From Arachnia rubra (GTDB taxonomy: Bacteria; Actinomycetota; Actinomycetes; Propionibacteriales; Propionibacteriaceae): 64,000 nt of DNA. The notes under the pieces are model-generated. The model did no database searches. It was not told the DNA's origin and saw nothing but the letters and a program-made list of their open reading frames with translations. Shown here in pieces: positions 34,542-42,244 of the stretch. The position numbers were made by a program, and so were the translations under genes. Within the stretch, counting starts at the first letter, position 1; every line of letters begins with the position of its first letter. Location of the stretch: contig NZ_AP024463.1 of assembly GCF_019973735.1 (NCBI RefSeq), positions 434,001 to 498,000 on the forward strand, in the 5' to 3' direction.

Positions 34542-37007
34542 TCAATCCTTGTCAGTCCGCTCCAAGGTAGTAGAACCCTGGTCCGATTCCGGATGGTTAG
34601 TTTTGACAATCCTGATCAAATCAGCACGATTGGAGATGCCAAGGCGGCGATAGATATTCCGCAAATGAGTATCCACTGTGCGTTTGCTCAAATACAGCGC
34701 ACTGGCAGCTTGCGCGTTGGTGCATCCTGAGGCTATTTGTTCGGCGACTCGCTGTTCGCTGATGCTAAGTTTCTGTAGTCTATCGTCATCGTTTAGGCCG
34801 GTATCGCTGTGGCCGATGCATGAATCTGACGTATTATTTATAGAACTCCAGGTCTCCTCTGCTGCATAGATGTCATTTTGCAGACACTTTGCTATAGCTT
34901 CCTCGTGGCAAGCAACGAATATGGTTTGTAGTCGTTGCCTCCAATCTAAAATAAACGGATTGGTGAGTTTGGCTGAGGCTAAGATTCGACCAGTGGTGAA
35001 GTGTTTGTCGATGGCTTTTTGGACATTCCCTTTTCGATGATTCATGTTTGCAGAACAGTAAGTGGCGAATGCGCGGAGAATGGGGTGGATATCCTTAGTG
35101 AAGACCGGAATCAATCCCGAGGTGTCGTAACCTTTGTTGAGGTATTGCATGGCTAATTTGCAGAATTGATAAAGAGTGGGAGCATGCGTTAGTGCAGAAT
35201 TTTTAGCCACGCGTGAAAGTAGTTCATTGGTTAGTGTAATGTTCCGGCGATGGAAAGCGACTAGCGATTGAACAATTAATACCCAAGTGTAGTCCATATC
35301 GCGGGGGTTGGCGAGCGCTCGTGCCCTCCAGCACCATATGGCAGCCTCATCTGTCATATTATTCATACATGTGGCCAGTCCAGCGAGACAACATGCTATG
35401 AGTGGCAGTCCTTCTGAGGATAACCCTTGCTGGGTGGCTAAATCGTGTAGATAGACGCTTGCAGAGCGTCGGGTGAAAGCGCGCAGACTGGCTATGCCTG
35501 CGCGGATAATTGAGGCTGATGGAAGATCACTGTGAGATATAGCTACAATACGTCGAAGTATATGCCAGCGGCGTGCAGGTGCACTACATGCGGTCGCTGG
35601 CGAAGATATGATCCATGAGAGCACTGCTTTAACTATTCGCGGATCATCTGGATCAAGTGTTTCGATAACCCTCTCGGCCAGGTGTGCCGATAGAGCCGGA
35701 TATTCCAGTACTGCTAGAGGAGAAAAAACCTCGTAAGCTGTATCGGGCATAGTATTGGCGGTATCGAGTGCCTTTAGCGCCACTCCAAATGCATTCAAAT
35801 CAGTGTCAGAGCATATGACGGCGATCCGGGCGGCCGCTTTTTCCACTGACCCGTCTTTGATAAATTGTGGCAGTGCTCGCATGATGCGTTTCTTTCCTTT
35901 GGTGTCAGCGGCATCGACTGCCTGTCGCAATAGGTCCGAAATTTCCAGCGTCAAGCAAGAGCTGGTATCTCCAGTAAATAGCTCGAGTAGCCCGAGATGG
36001 TTTACATCATCTGTCAGGCCACTGCCGAGTAGGGGTATGAGAACCTGTCTAGCGGCTTCAAATGCTTCGGTATCAATATGTGCTCGTAGCCGCTGCCACA
36101 AGGTAACCCTCAGTTCTGGGGGTACTGACTCCGATGAGATAGCCAAGACCATGCGTTGAGCGAAGTGAGTGTTCTGACTTGTGCTTCCCAGGCTTTGACG
36201 AACTTTGATGGTGGTCGTCGGGTCTCCTTGCAACGCGAGATATGAGAGGAAAATTGCCTGGTCATGGCTCTGAACGAACTCGGTACACACAACGTGTGTG
36301 ATTGTGTCAACCAAAGAGTCAATAACCGTTGTTGTGGTAACTGTTTCGCCTTCCCTGGCATGGCATAGTGCTGTCAGGAACAGATGAACCAATGCGGGAT
36401 GGCAGTCACATATGATTTCGATCATCGACCGGTAGGCATCTAACGTGTGTCCGGTCTGCGCCTGCAATGCGCGCCAGATCTCTTCGGAAGGCACCACGTG
36501 ATGCATCAGTAGATGCGGCTTCAAATGGCTAAGGCACGCTACAAGATTGAACTCATCCTCGGGATTTTCTGTGATGACTACCACCTGCATACCTAGCTGT
36601 ACTAGGTCATCGACATTAGACGCCAGGCTAGGCTTTGTGCGGAACATCCCATGATCGTAGATGCAAACAGCTGTGACTCCCAGCTTGACAATGTGGGAGG
36701 CCCACGAGTCGGCAGCGGAAGCTGTTATTTTCTCAAACCGGCCGTCGTGGTCGCAGATGACGGTAATCTCGCGCCTTTCGGAGTTGCCTATCAGGCAGGC
36801 TCGCTGTCCTGGATCAGGGGCGATCTCCATAGCAATTTCAGGCCAGTCCGGCATCTTCTGCGTGGCCGAAGCTGGAGCGATGCTTACCGCACCATCTTGA
36901 TGGGTGTGTTTTTGAGGCGCGTCGCTTCCAACGATGGGTTGGTTCTCGGCATCATCAGATGTCGCCGAGTTAATACTGGTCTCCGATTTAGTTGAATTTT
37001 TAGCCAT
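34542..37007 (-). CDS. large LuxR-type transcriptional regulator
   Basis: 821 residues. The C-terminal 60 or so residues are a LuxR helix-turn-helix (LSISEQRVAEQIASGCTNAQ, KRTVDTHLRNIYRRLGISNR). The long middle is helical, TPR-like, as in MalT/LAL regulators. I see no Walker A motif, so the ATPase core is degenerate or absent. The start at 37007 is preferred because AGGAAGTGAG precedes it; the frame opens 27 codons earlier. It is AT-rich like the cluster and convergent with it, so it is the likely pathway regulator (inference). A 15-bp palindrome lies 65 bp upstream. Confidence 0.82.
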   Translation of the reverse strand: MAKNSTKSETSINSATSDDAENQPIVGSDAPQKHTHQDGAVSIAPASATQKMPDWPEIAMEIAPDPGQRACLIGNSERREITVICDHDGRFEKITASAADSWASHIVKLGVTAVCIYDHGMFRTKPSLASNVDDLVQLGMQVVVITENPEDEFNLVACLSHLKPHLLMHHVVPSEEIWRALQAQTGHTLDAYRSMIEIICDCHPALVHLFLTALCHAREGETVTTTTVIDSLVDTITHVVCTEFVQSHDQAIFLSYLALQGDPTTTIKVRQSLGSTSQNTHFAQRMVLAISSESVPPELRVTLWQRLRAHIDTEAFEAARQVLIPLLGSGLTDDVNHLGLLELFTGDTSSCLTLEISDLLRQAVDAADTKGKKRIMRALPQFIKDGSVEKAAARIAVICSDTDLNAFGVALKALDTANTMPDTAYEVFSPLAVLEYPALSAHLAERVIETLDPDDPRIVKAVLSWIISSPATACSAPARRWHILRRIVAISHSDLPSASIIRAGIASLRAFTRRSASVYLHDLATQQGLSSEGLPLIACCLAGLATCMNNMTDEAAIWCWRARALANPRDMDYTWVLIVQSLVAFHRRNITLTNELLSRVAKNSALTHAPTLYQFCKLAMQYLNKGYDTSGLIPVFTKDIHPILRAFATYCSANMNHRKGNVQKAIDKHFTTGRILASAKLTNPFILDWRQRLQTIFVACHEEAIAKCLQNDIYAAEETWSSINNTSDSCIGHSDTGLNDDDRLQKLSISEQRVAEQIASGCTNAQAASALYLSKRTVDTHLRNIYRRLGISNRADLIRIVKTNHPESDQGSTTLERTDKD

Positions 37008-37071
37008 GCTGCACTCACTTCCTAAGTCACCGAGACGCGCCGGATGTGCGGCCATCCGAGTAATGATATTA

Positions 37072-37086
37072 GACCCAACTTGGGTC
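37072..37086 (-). promoter_or_regulatory. palindromic operator upstream of the LuxR-type gene
   Basis: GACCCAACTTGGGTC has perfect 7-bp arms and one central base. On the minus strand it is followed at once by TAATAT, a -10-like element. The same TTGGGT half-site touches a -10-like TAAAAT before the RiPP operon (22598). Autoregulation plus control of the cluster is a reasonable hypothesis. Confidence 0.45.
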
Positions 37087-37660
37087 ATTTGACTTCGATG
37101 CGACCTTGCTGGTTTAGAGCTGATCTGCTACTTCGTGTAGTCCATGATGCCTTGTCAAAGCATATTACAAGCAGCCGTGAGCATTTCTTGCAGCTTTGAA
37201 GTTGTCGAACATTTGACTAACTGGTCTTAAATCGCGCAGTGGTTTTTCCTAGATGTTAACTTAAGGGAACTAACTTATGGGTAACGGGAGTCTGGCCCTG
37301 TTGCTTCGATGCTTGGGTTGCCGTGCTGATAATTGAATTCCAGTATAAGTTCATGGATTCCGTGGTCGAGCATTGAATGCCTAGAGGGTTATTCAGGGGT
37401 GGCCTGCGGCGAGATGAAATTTCTTTTCAAGCTAAATTCTTCAAGGCGATGAATGGAGTGCTATGGGTTTTGTGGACACTGTTGAAAAATGGGATTTTTA
37501 GGCTGCTTGCTGGTTTTGACACCTATTCTTGGTGGACGTGGTTGGGGGTGCGGTATCCTAACGCCGAGTGGAGTCGCTTTGTGATTGCAGCAGTTACTCG
37601 ATCCAGGCTGTCACATCCTTTATAGCATGTTTCCGTGTTGGGTAGATCTTCCGGTTCACT
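37087..37660. other. AT-rich non-coding stretch upstream of the regulator
   Basis: Apart from the regulator's promoter side I see no supported gene. An 82-codon plus frame (37377-37625) is Trp-rich and basic with no ribosome-binding site; it is probably chance or a remnant. Confidence 0.4.
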
Positions 37661-37669
37661 GAGGCTTAT

Positions 37670-38425
37670 TCATAGACTGTAGGCGAAGATGAGTCCTGTG
37701 ACGGCTTGTATTGTGGTTTCGAAGGTGTTGTAGGGGCGGCGGTAATCGGTGTGTAGAACACGCCAGGTTTTGACGTTCGCGATGACACGTTCGATGAGGT
37801 AGCGGACGCGGTTGATGGTCGTGTTGTTTCTTTTGTCGCTGTCGGTGAGTTCACCATGGGCGGGTTTCTTCGCGGGGGTGATCATCCCCAATCCGATGTA
37901 GCCTTTGTCTCCAATATGACTTTGACTGTCGAGGGCTGCGAGGAAGCCGGATTCCTTGATGGCCTTTGCATCATGCACACTACCCGGCAGGGGCGGGGAG
38001 ATCCAGGCGAGCTGTCCGGCCAGGGTGCAGGCCACTTGCAGGTTCACCCCCGTCGTGTGGTGCTTGCCTGAGTACAGCTCGGGACGGTCGTGCCACGACC
38101 AGCAGGACACCAGAGTACCGTCGATGATGTACTGACGGTCCGGGTCGAGGTCCCCCACACTGGGCACCCAGTTCTGGAGGGCTTCGGCGATCAGGGGAGT
38201 GTAGACCGCCACCACTCGTGAGATGGTGGCTTGGGAGACTGTGTGGATGTCGGCCAGCAACTCCTGGGTGAGATTGTGCCGCAATATCAACACAGTGACC
38301 TGGATACAGCGGAACAAGCCCAGGACACGGGACCCTGCCGGGGGAAGGTTTCCGGAACGGGATGTGTGGATCAGTTCGCACAGGTTGAGGATCTGGTCAC
38401 GGTCAAGGCTTGTGGTAGTATTCAC
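37670..38425 (-). CDS. IS5-family (DDE_Tnp_4-like) transposase
   Basis: 251 residues from a GTG start. HTH region LADIHTVSQATISRVVAVY, then Asp in IIDGTL, PELYSGKHHTTGVNLQVAC, Asp in SVHDAKAI, SHIGDKGYIGLGMITP and Glu in YLIERVIANVKTW. It is closely related to, but not the same as, the transposase at 6717. The stop is formed within the inverted repeat. Confidence 0.9.
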   Translation of the reverse strand: MNTTTSLDRDQILNLCELIHTSRSGNLPPAGSRVLGLFRCIQVTVLILRHNLTQELLADIHTVSQATISRVVAVYTPLIAEALQNWVPSVGDLDPDRQYIIDGTLVSCWSWHDRPELYSGKHHTTGVNLQVACTLAGQLAWISPPLPGSVHDAKAIKESGFLAALDSQSHIGDKGYIGLGMITPAKKPAHGELTDSDKRNNTTINRVRYLIERVIANVKTWRVLHTDYRRPYNTFETTIQAVTGLIFAYSL

Positions 38426-38428
38426 GGC

Positions 38429-38496
38429 GGCGGCTTGTCTTTCATCTGAGGGTTTTCTTTCTGCATTTTGAATTATCTCAGATCGGGCAAGCCGCC
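38429..38496 (-). promoter_or_regulatory. inverted repeat before the transposase start
   Basis: GGCGGCTTG (38429-38437) pairs with CAAGCCGCC (38488-38496), about 50 nt apart, just upstream of the GTG at 38425. It has the same layout as the stem at 6653-6715 of the related IS, with different sequence. Confidence 0.4.
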
Positions 38497-38569
38497 CTCA
38501 CATCCCCCTCGGGTAAAGTGTTAGCTGGGGAAAGCCAAAACACCCCTATGAATAAGCCTCACTACCTCC

Positions 38570-38800
38570 TTCTTGCAGGAGGGTGTTGAATGATTCTGCT
38601 GCGGCATTGTCGTAACACGATCCGGTTCCACCCAATCGAGGCCCGGATACCATATGCATCCATGACGTCCGCGCAATTCAGCCGAGACGTAAGCGTGAAC
38701 CACGCACCGGAGTCAAAGACAGCCTCACCCACGATAGGGGGTTGATCTCTGACTGTCATGTTGTAAAGGCCTCGACCAACACATCGGGTGCGCATGCACC
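38570..38800 (-). pseudogene. IS3-family transposase (OrfB) remnant
   Basis: On the minus strand one frame gives DVMDAYGIRASIG and another continues as TGSCYDNAAAESFNTLLQEG, the well-known block around the last catalytic Glu of IS3-family integrases. A frameshift separates them and the rest is missing. The IS at 37661 cut it on one side. Confidence 0.7.
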
Positions 38801-38821
38801 TCTGCGATCACCGTAGCCAAT

Positions 38822-38899
38822 GAGGCTTATTCATGGGGGTGCTGAAAACAGCGAAACCCCTTGTCAGAAACCAGTTGCTAGCAGCTGTGAATAAGCTTC
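38822..38899. mobile_element. 78-bp MITE related to the 900-bp IS elements
   Basis: The ends GAGGCTTATTCA (38822) and TGAATAAGCTTC (to 38899) are inverted, 11 of 12 matching, and match the termini of the IS at 37661. It is flanked by AAT on both sides (38819-38821, 38900-38902), a 3-bp target duplication like those of the full elements. There is no coding capacity, so it must be moved in trans. Confidence 0.75.
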
Positions 38900-38902
38900 A
38901 AT

Positions 38903-39849
38903 GATCTTCAGATGACGGGTCTATTACAGTCACCAGGCAGACGAACCCTTTCCACATCTAAGGATGAAGATTGATGTCGCCCACCCCGTTTCTGCTCTGG
39001 TTTGTTGGCGGTGACAGTCCTGCTTTGGCCAGATCCGGGCGGTGGTGAAGACCCCTGGGCTGGGATGGTGGTACGGGCCCGCTTCGTGGGGCCGGGTAGG
39101 CCAACTAGGCCAGACGTGGTGCATGGAGTTGGCGCACCAGATCTGGGCTTGCGTGGACCCCCTCGTTCGGCCAGGGCTGCGTGGATACGTCGACACACCT
39201 GTAGGTTTGCTCAGACTCGGTGGAAGAAGATCTGTGATCACACTAGTGAGTTCCCCCTGGCGTTTCTGTGTCTCGGATAAGCCCTGGCTCCGCCACCTCG
39301 TGGTAGCCAGAACGAGACACTCTGGCCCAACGGCACATCACATACACCAGATAGCCGCCTCCATCCGTGGAGGGATATAAACACATTCTTCGCTGCTACC
39401 CAGGGTTTCCTGCACGCATGAAGGCCACCACCTTCACCCCCGACCCCCCTGTCGTCGCTTCACCCAGCCTCGGCCTGTAAGCGCTTGATGTTCCGCCACC
39501 TGATCCGACGACACTTCTACCATACCTGGGTCGGGATGCTGCCTCCGCCACATTCTCACCCAGCTGACCCACAGTTCACCGGGACCAGATTATAAGATAT
39601 TCGCCACCATTCGTGATCGGGCGAGACCCCTTCAAAAACCTCCGCAACGATGTGTTCTCTAAACTCTTTACTAAACTTTCGAAGCCGGCATAATACAGAC
39701 TTTTTACCTCACATATTCAAACAAACCCAGGTTCTTCACCACAGCCCACGAAACATCGGGCACTCCAATGGTCTGTTTGTTGGTTTATCTGGTTCCAGAT
39801 CTTTAACTCTATGGATTTTCCAGGGAACTTGATCCTCCTCAGCGGTCGT
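38903..39849. other. decayed island edge without genes
   Basis: Mixed composition. Open frames on both strands near 38930-39380 have no ribosome-binding sites and no recognisable family, and look like degraded mobile DNA. It contains the right copy of the long repeat (39619-39795). The high-GC core resumes with the nucleotidase gene. Confidence 0.45.
39619..39795 (+). repeat. long imperfect direct repeat, right copy
   Basis: Similar to 34314-34496 over its whole length with scattered substitutions and small gaps (for example two bases missing after CCTCCGC). Together the copies define a segment of about 5.3 kb. Confidence 0.7.
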
Positions 39850-40830
39850 TCAGGCCGTGCAGTCGAGGATCTCCTCCGGGGCGGCCCGGCGGGCTCTGCG
39901 GGGTGCCTCGGAGAGCCGTTCCGGTTCCTCCGCGGACTCGTTGGCGACGCCGAAGGGAACGTGGACCGATGGGGTGCGCATGGCCAGATCGAGGTGGCGC
40001 AGCTGGTCGTCGAAGAAGATGTGGGGGCTCAGCGCCTCCAGGACGGGGGCCTTTGGCAGCCCGCCGAGGAAGAAGGCATCGTCCACCTTCAGGCCCCAGG
40101 CGCGGAGACTGTTGACGGCACGCTCATGGGCGGGCGCCGACCGGGCGGTCACCAGCGAGATACGCAGCCTCGGTTCGTAGCTGGGCCGTCTCGCCGCTAG
40201 CTCCGCCTCCGCCTCCTGGATCCGGTTCAGGCCGCCCAGGAACCTGGCGAGGGGACCCGGGGCCAGGGGAACGTCGGCCAGTTCCGCCTCCCGCAGCGCG
40301 TAGCGTCCCAGGCCCTCCTCCCGGAACACACGCTCCGACGAGTCGTCAGCCAGGACGCCGTCGAAGTCGAACGCGATCCGGATCTCCTGGCCCGGGTCGG
40401 GCCTGGAGCCGTCACGCAGCACCGTGCCTGCCGGATGCCCCTTCTCCAGGGCTTCGGCGACGTCGTCCTTGTTGGCCGACAGGAACAGCGACATTCCCAG
40501 CGCCGGCATGAACTCGAAGGCAGCCCGCCCCTCCCGGAAGGCCGCGCGGGTGATCGGAAGCCCTGCGGAGTCGATGGAGCGCATCACCCGCAGCCCCGAC
40601 TCGGCGCTGTTGCGGGACAGCACGATCACATCCACCGCGTCCATCAGCACGTCGTTGAGGCTCAGGAGCCGGCGGATGAACGGCTGCGCCGGTCCGGGCT
40701 GCAGCGGCTGGTCGAGACGCTCCTCCTGGTAGGCGCGATACGCCGCGACCCCCTGCTCTCGGAAGACTCGGTCGGACTCAGCGAGGTCGAACAGCGCACT
40801 GCTCGCCACTCCGATGGTCAGCAGCGCCAT
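39850..40830 (-). CDS. cytosolic 5'-nucleotidase (NT5C1-like)
   Basis: 326 residues of the 5'-nucleotidase family related to eukaryotic cytosolic 5'-nucleotidase I. The phosphatase motif IAFDFDGVLADD begins near residue 152 (nucleophile and acid Asp). Also typical are VIVLSRNSAESGLRVMRSI, SLVTARSAP and HIFFDDQLRHLD. It removes phosphate from nucleoside monophosphates in the cytoplasm. It is monocistronic and its GC-rich codon use matches the core chromosome, so the island ends before it. Confidence 0.85.
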   Translation of the reverse strand: MALLTIGVASSALFDLAESDRVFREQGVAAYRAYQEERLDQPLQPGPAQPFIRRLLSLNDVLMDAVDVIVLSRNSAESGLRVMRSIDSAGLPITRAAFREGRAAFEFMPALGMSLFLSANKDDVAEALEKGHPAGTVLRDGSRPDPGQEIRIAFDFDGVLADDSSERVFREEGLGRYALREAELADVPLAPGPLARFLGGLNRIQEAEAELAARRPSYEPRLRISLVTARSAPAHERAVNSLRAWGLKVDDAFFLGGLPKAPVLEALSPHIFFDDQLRHLDLAMRTPSVHVPFGVANESAEEPERLSEAPRRARRAAPEEILDCTA

Positions 40831-40963
40831 GCCTGGACCTCCATTGCGAAAAGTTGGGGAAGCAACCGCAACGATACAGGCCTCCAGGACTCAAAGTTAG
40901 GAAACCGTCTCCAAAGGTAAAGCTTGGGTTGAGGGGTCGCAGACCATCGTGTTGGAACGACGA

Positions 40964-40995
40964 GAGCCGGGCCAGCCCGTGGGCCGGCCCGGCTC
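40964..40995 (-). terminator. terminator of pta-ackA
   Basis: GAGCCGGGCC and GGCCCGGCTC form a 10-bp stem 24 bp after the ackA stop on the minus strand. Confidence 0.6.
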
Positions 40996-41018
40996 AGCCG
41001 GGCTCTTGGAGCGCTCGC

Positions 41019-42203
41019 TCAGGCGCCGATGATCCGCAGGGTGTCCTGGGCCATCGCCAGCTCCTCGTTGGTGGGGACCACGAGGATTGTGACGGGGGAG
41101 TCAGGGGTGGAGATCACCCGCGGCTCCTTGGAGCGCACAGCGTTCTTCTCCTCGTCGATGACCAGGCCGAGGTGACGCAGCCGCTTGGACGCCTCGGAAC
41201 GCACCAGGGACGCGTTCTCGCCGATGCCGGCGGTGAACACCACCGCGTCGATCCCGCCCAGCACCGCGATGTAGGCGCCGATGTAGCTGATCAGGCGGTG
41301 GATGTAGACGTCCATCGCCAGCCGGGCGTCAGCGTTGCCGGCTTCGATCTGCGTCTCGACGTCACGCATGTCCGTGTATCCGCACATGCCGCCCATGCCC
41401 GACTGCTTGTTCAGTAGGGAGTCGATCTCGTCGATGGAGTAGCCCTTGTCGGAGAGGAACTTGAAGACGCCCGGATCGATGTCGCCGGAGCGGGTTCCCA
41501 TCACGAGCCCCTGCAGCGGGGTCAGGCCCATCGACGTCTCCACCGCCTGGCCGCCGTCGACAGCCGAGATGGACGCGCCGTTGCCGAGGTGGCAGACGAT
41601 GGTCTTCAGGTCCTCTACGGGGCGCCCCAGGACCTCCGCGGCCTTCTTCGACACATAGGAGTGGGAGGTGCCGTGGAAGCCGTAGCGGCGCAGCTCGTAC
41701 TTCTGCGCGACCTCTTTGTCGATGGCGTAGGTGTAGGCCTCGGCGGGCAGTTTCGCGAAGAACGCGGTGTCGAAGATCGCGACGTGTGGGACGTCGGGCA
41801 GCAGCGCCATCGCGGCCTCGATGCCCGCGATCCCCGGCGGGTTGTGCAGCGGCGCCAGGGCCTGCAGCTCCACCAGCTTCGCGATCACCTCGTCGTTGAT
41901 GAGGGTGGACTCCTGGAAGGCGGAGCCGCCGTGGACGGTGCGATGGCCGACAGCCCTCACGCCGTCCAGCGAGGGCCCGTACTTCCCGAAGGCGGCGACG
42001 ACGGCGGCGAACGCGGCCGTGTGGTCGGGGAAGGGCTGCTCTTCGACGAACTCCTGGTCGCCGACCTCGTGCTTCAGCTTGCCCTGGTCCTGCCCGATCC
42101 GCTCAACGATGCCGACTGCGAGCGCGCTCTGCGTTCCCGGGTCGAACAGCTGATACTTCATGGACGAGGAGCCGCAGTTGAGCAGCAGGATGTGATTGGA
42201 CAC
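41019..42203 (-). CDS. ackA: acetate kinase
   Basis: 394 residues with the ASKHA fold: LLLNCGSSSMKYQLFD at the start, VGHRTVHGG, VAIFDTAFF, RYGFHGTSHSYV, VCHLGNGASI, GTRSGDIDPG and VVFTAGIGENA. It interconverts acetyl phosphate and ADP with acetate and ATP. It is directly downstream of pta (41-bp gap), so it is the energy-yielding end of acetate overflow, or acetate activation in reverse. Confidence 0.97.
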   Translation of the reverse strand: MSNHILLLNCGSSSMKYQLFDPGTQSALAVGIVERIGQDQGKLKHEVGDQEFVEEQPFPDHTAAFAAVVAAFGKYGPSLDGVRAVGHRTVHGGSAFQESTLINDEVIAKLVELQALAPLHNPPGIAGIEAAMALLPDVPHVAIFDTAFFAKLPAEAYTYAIDKEVAQKYELRRYGFHGTSHSYVSKKAAEVLGRPVEDLKTIVCHLGNGASISAVDGGQAVETSMGLTPLQGLVMGTRSGDIDPGVFKFLSDKGYSIDEIDSLLNKQSGMGGMCGYTDMRDVETQIEAGNADARLAMDVYIHRLISYIGAYIAVLGGIDAVVFTAGIGENASLVRSEASKRLRHLGLVIDEEKNAVRSKEPRVISTPDSPVTILVVPTNEELAMAQDTLRIIGA

Positions 42204-42244
42204 AGGACTTTCCTTGGGTTGGGGTCGATGGACAGTTCCAGGGT

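Larger units (their letters stand above)
37661..38560 (-). mobile_element. second 900-bp IS5-family-like insertion sequence
   Basis: Perfect 14-bp inverted repeats GAGGCTTATTCATA (37661) and complement (ending 38560). The target duplication ACT lies at 37658-37660 and 38561-38563. Exactly 900 bp, like the element at 6588, with one DDE transposase on the minus strand. It inserted beside or into an older IS3-family remnant. Confidence 0.92.

Noticed and set aside
37377..37625. 82-codon Trp-rich frame
   Set aside because: No ribosome-binding site, no family, within AT-rich decayed DNA.
39002..39380. Overlapping frames on both strands in the island edge
   Set aside because: No start signals, odd composition, no recognised motif; more likely degraded mobile DNA.
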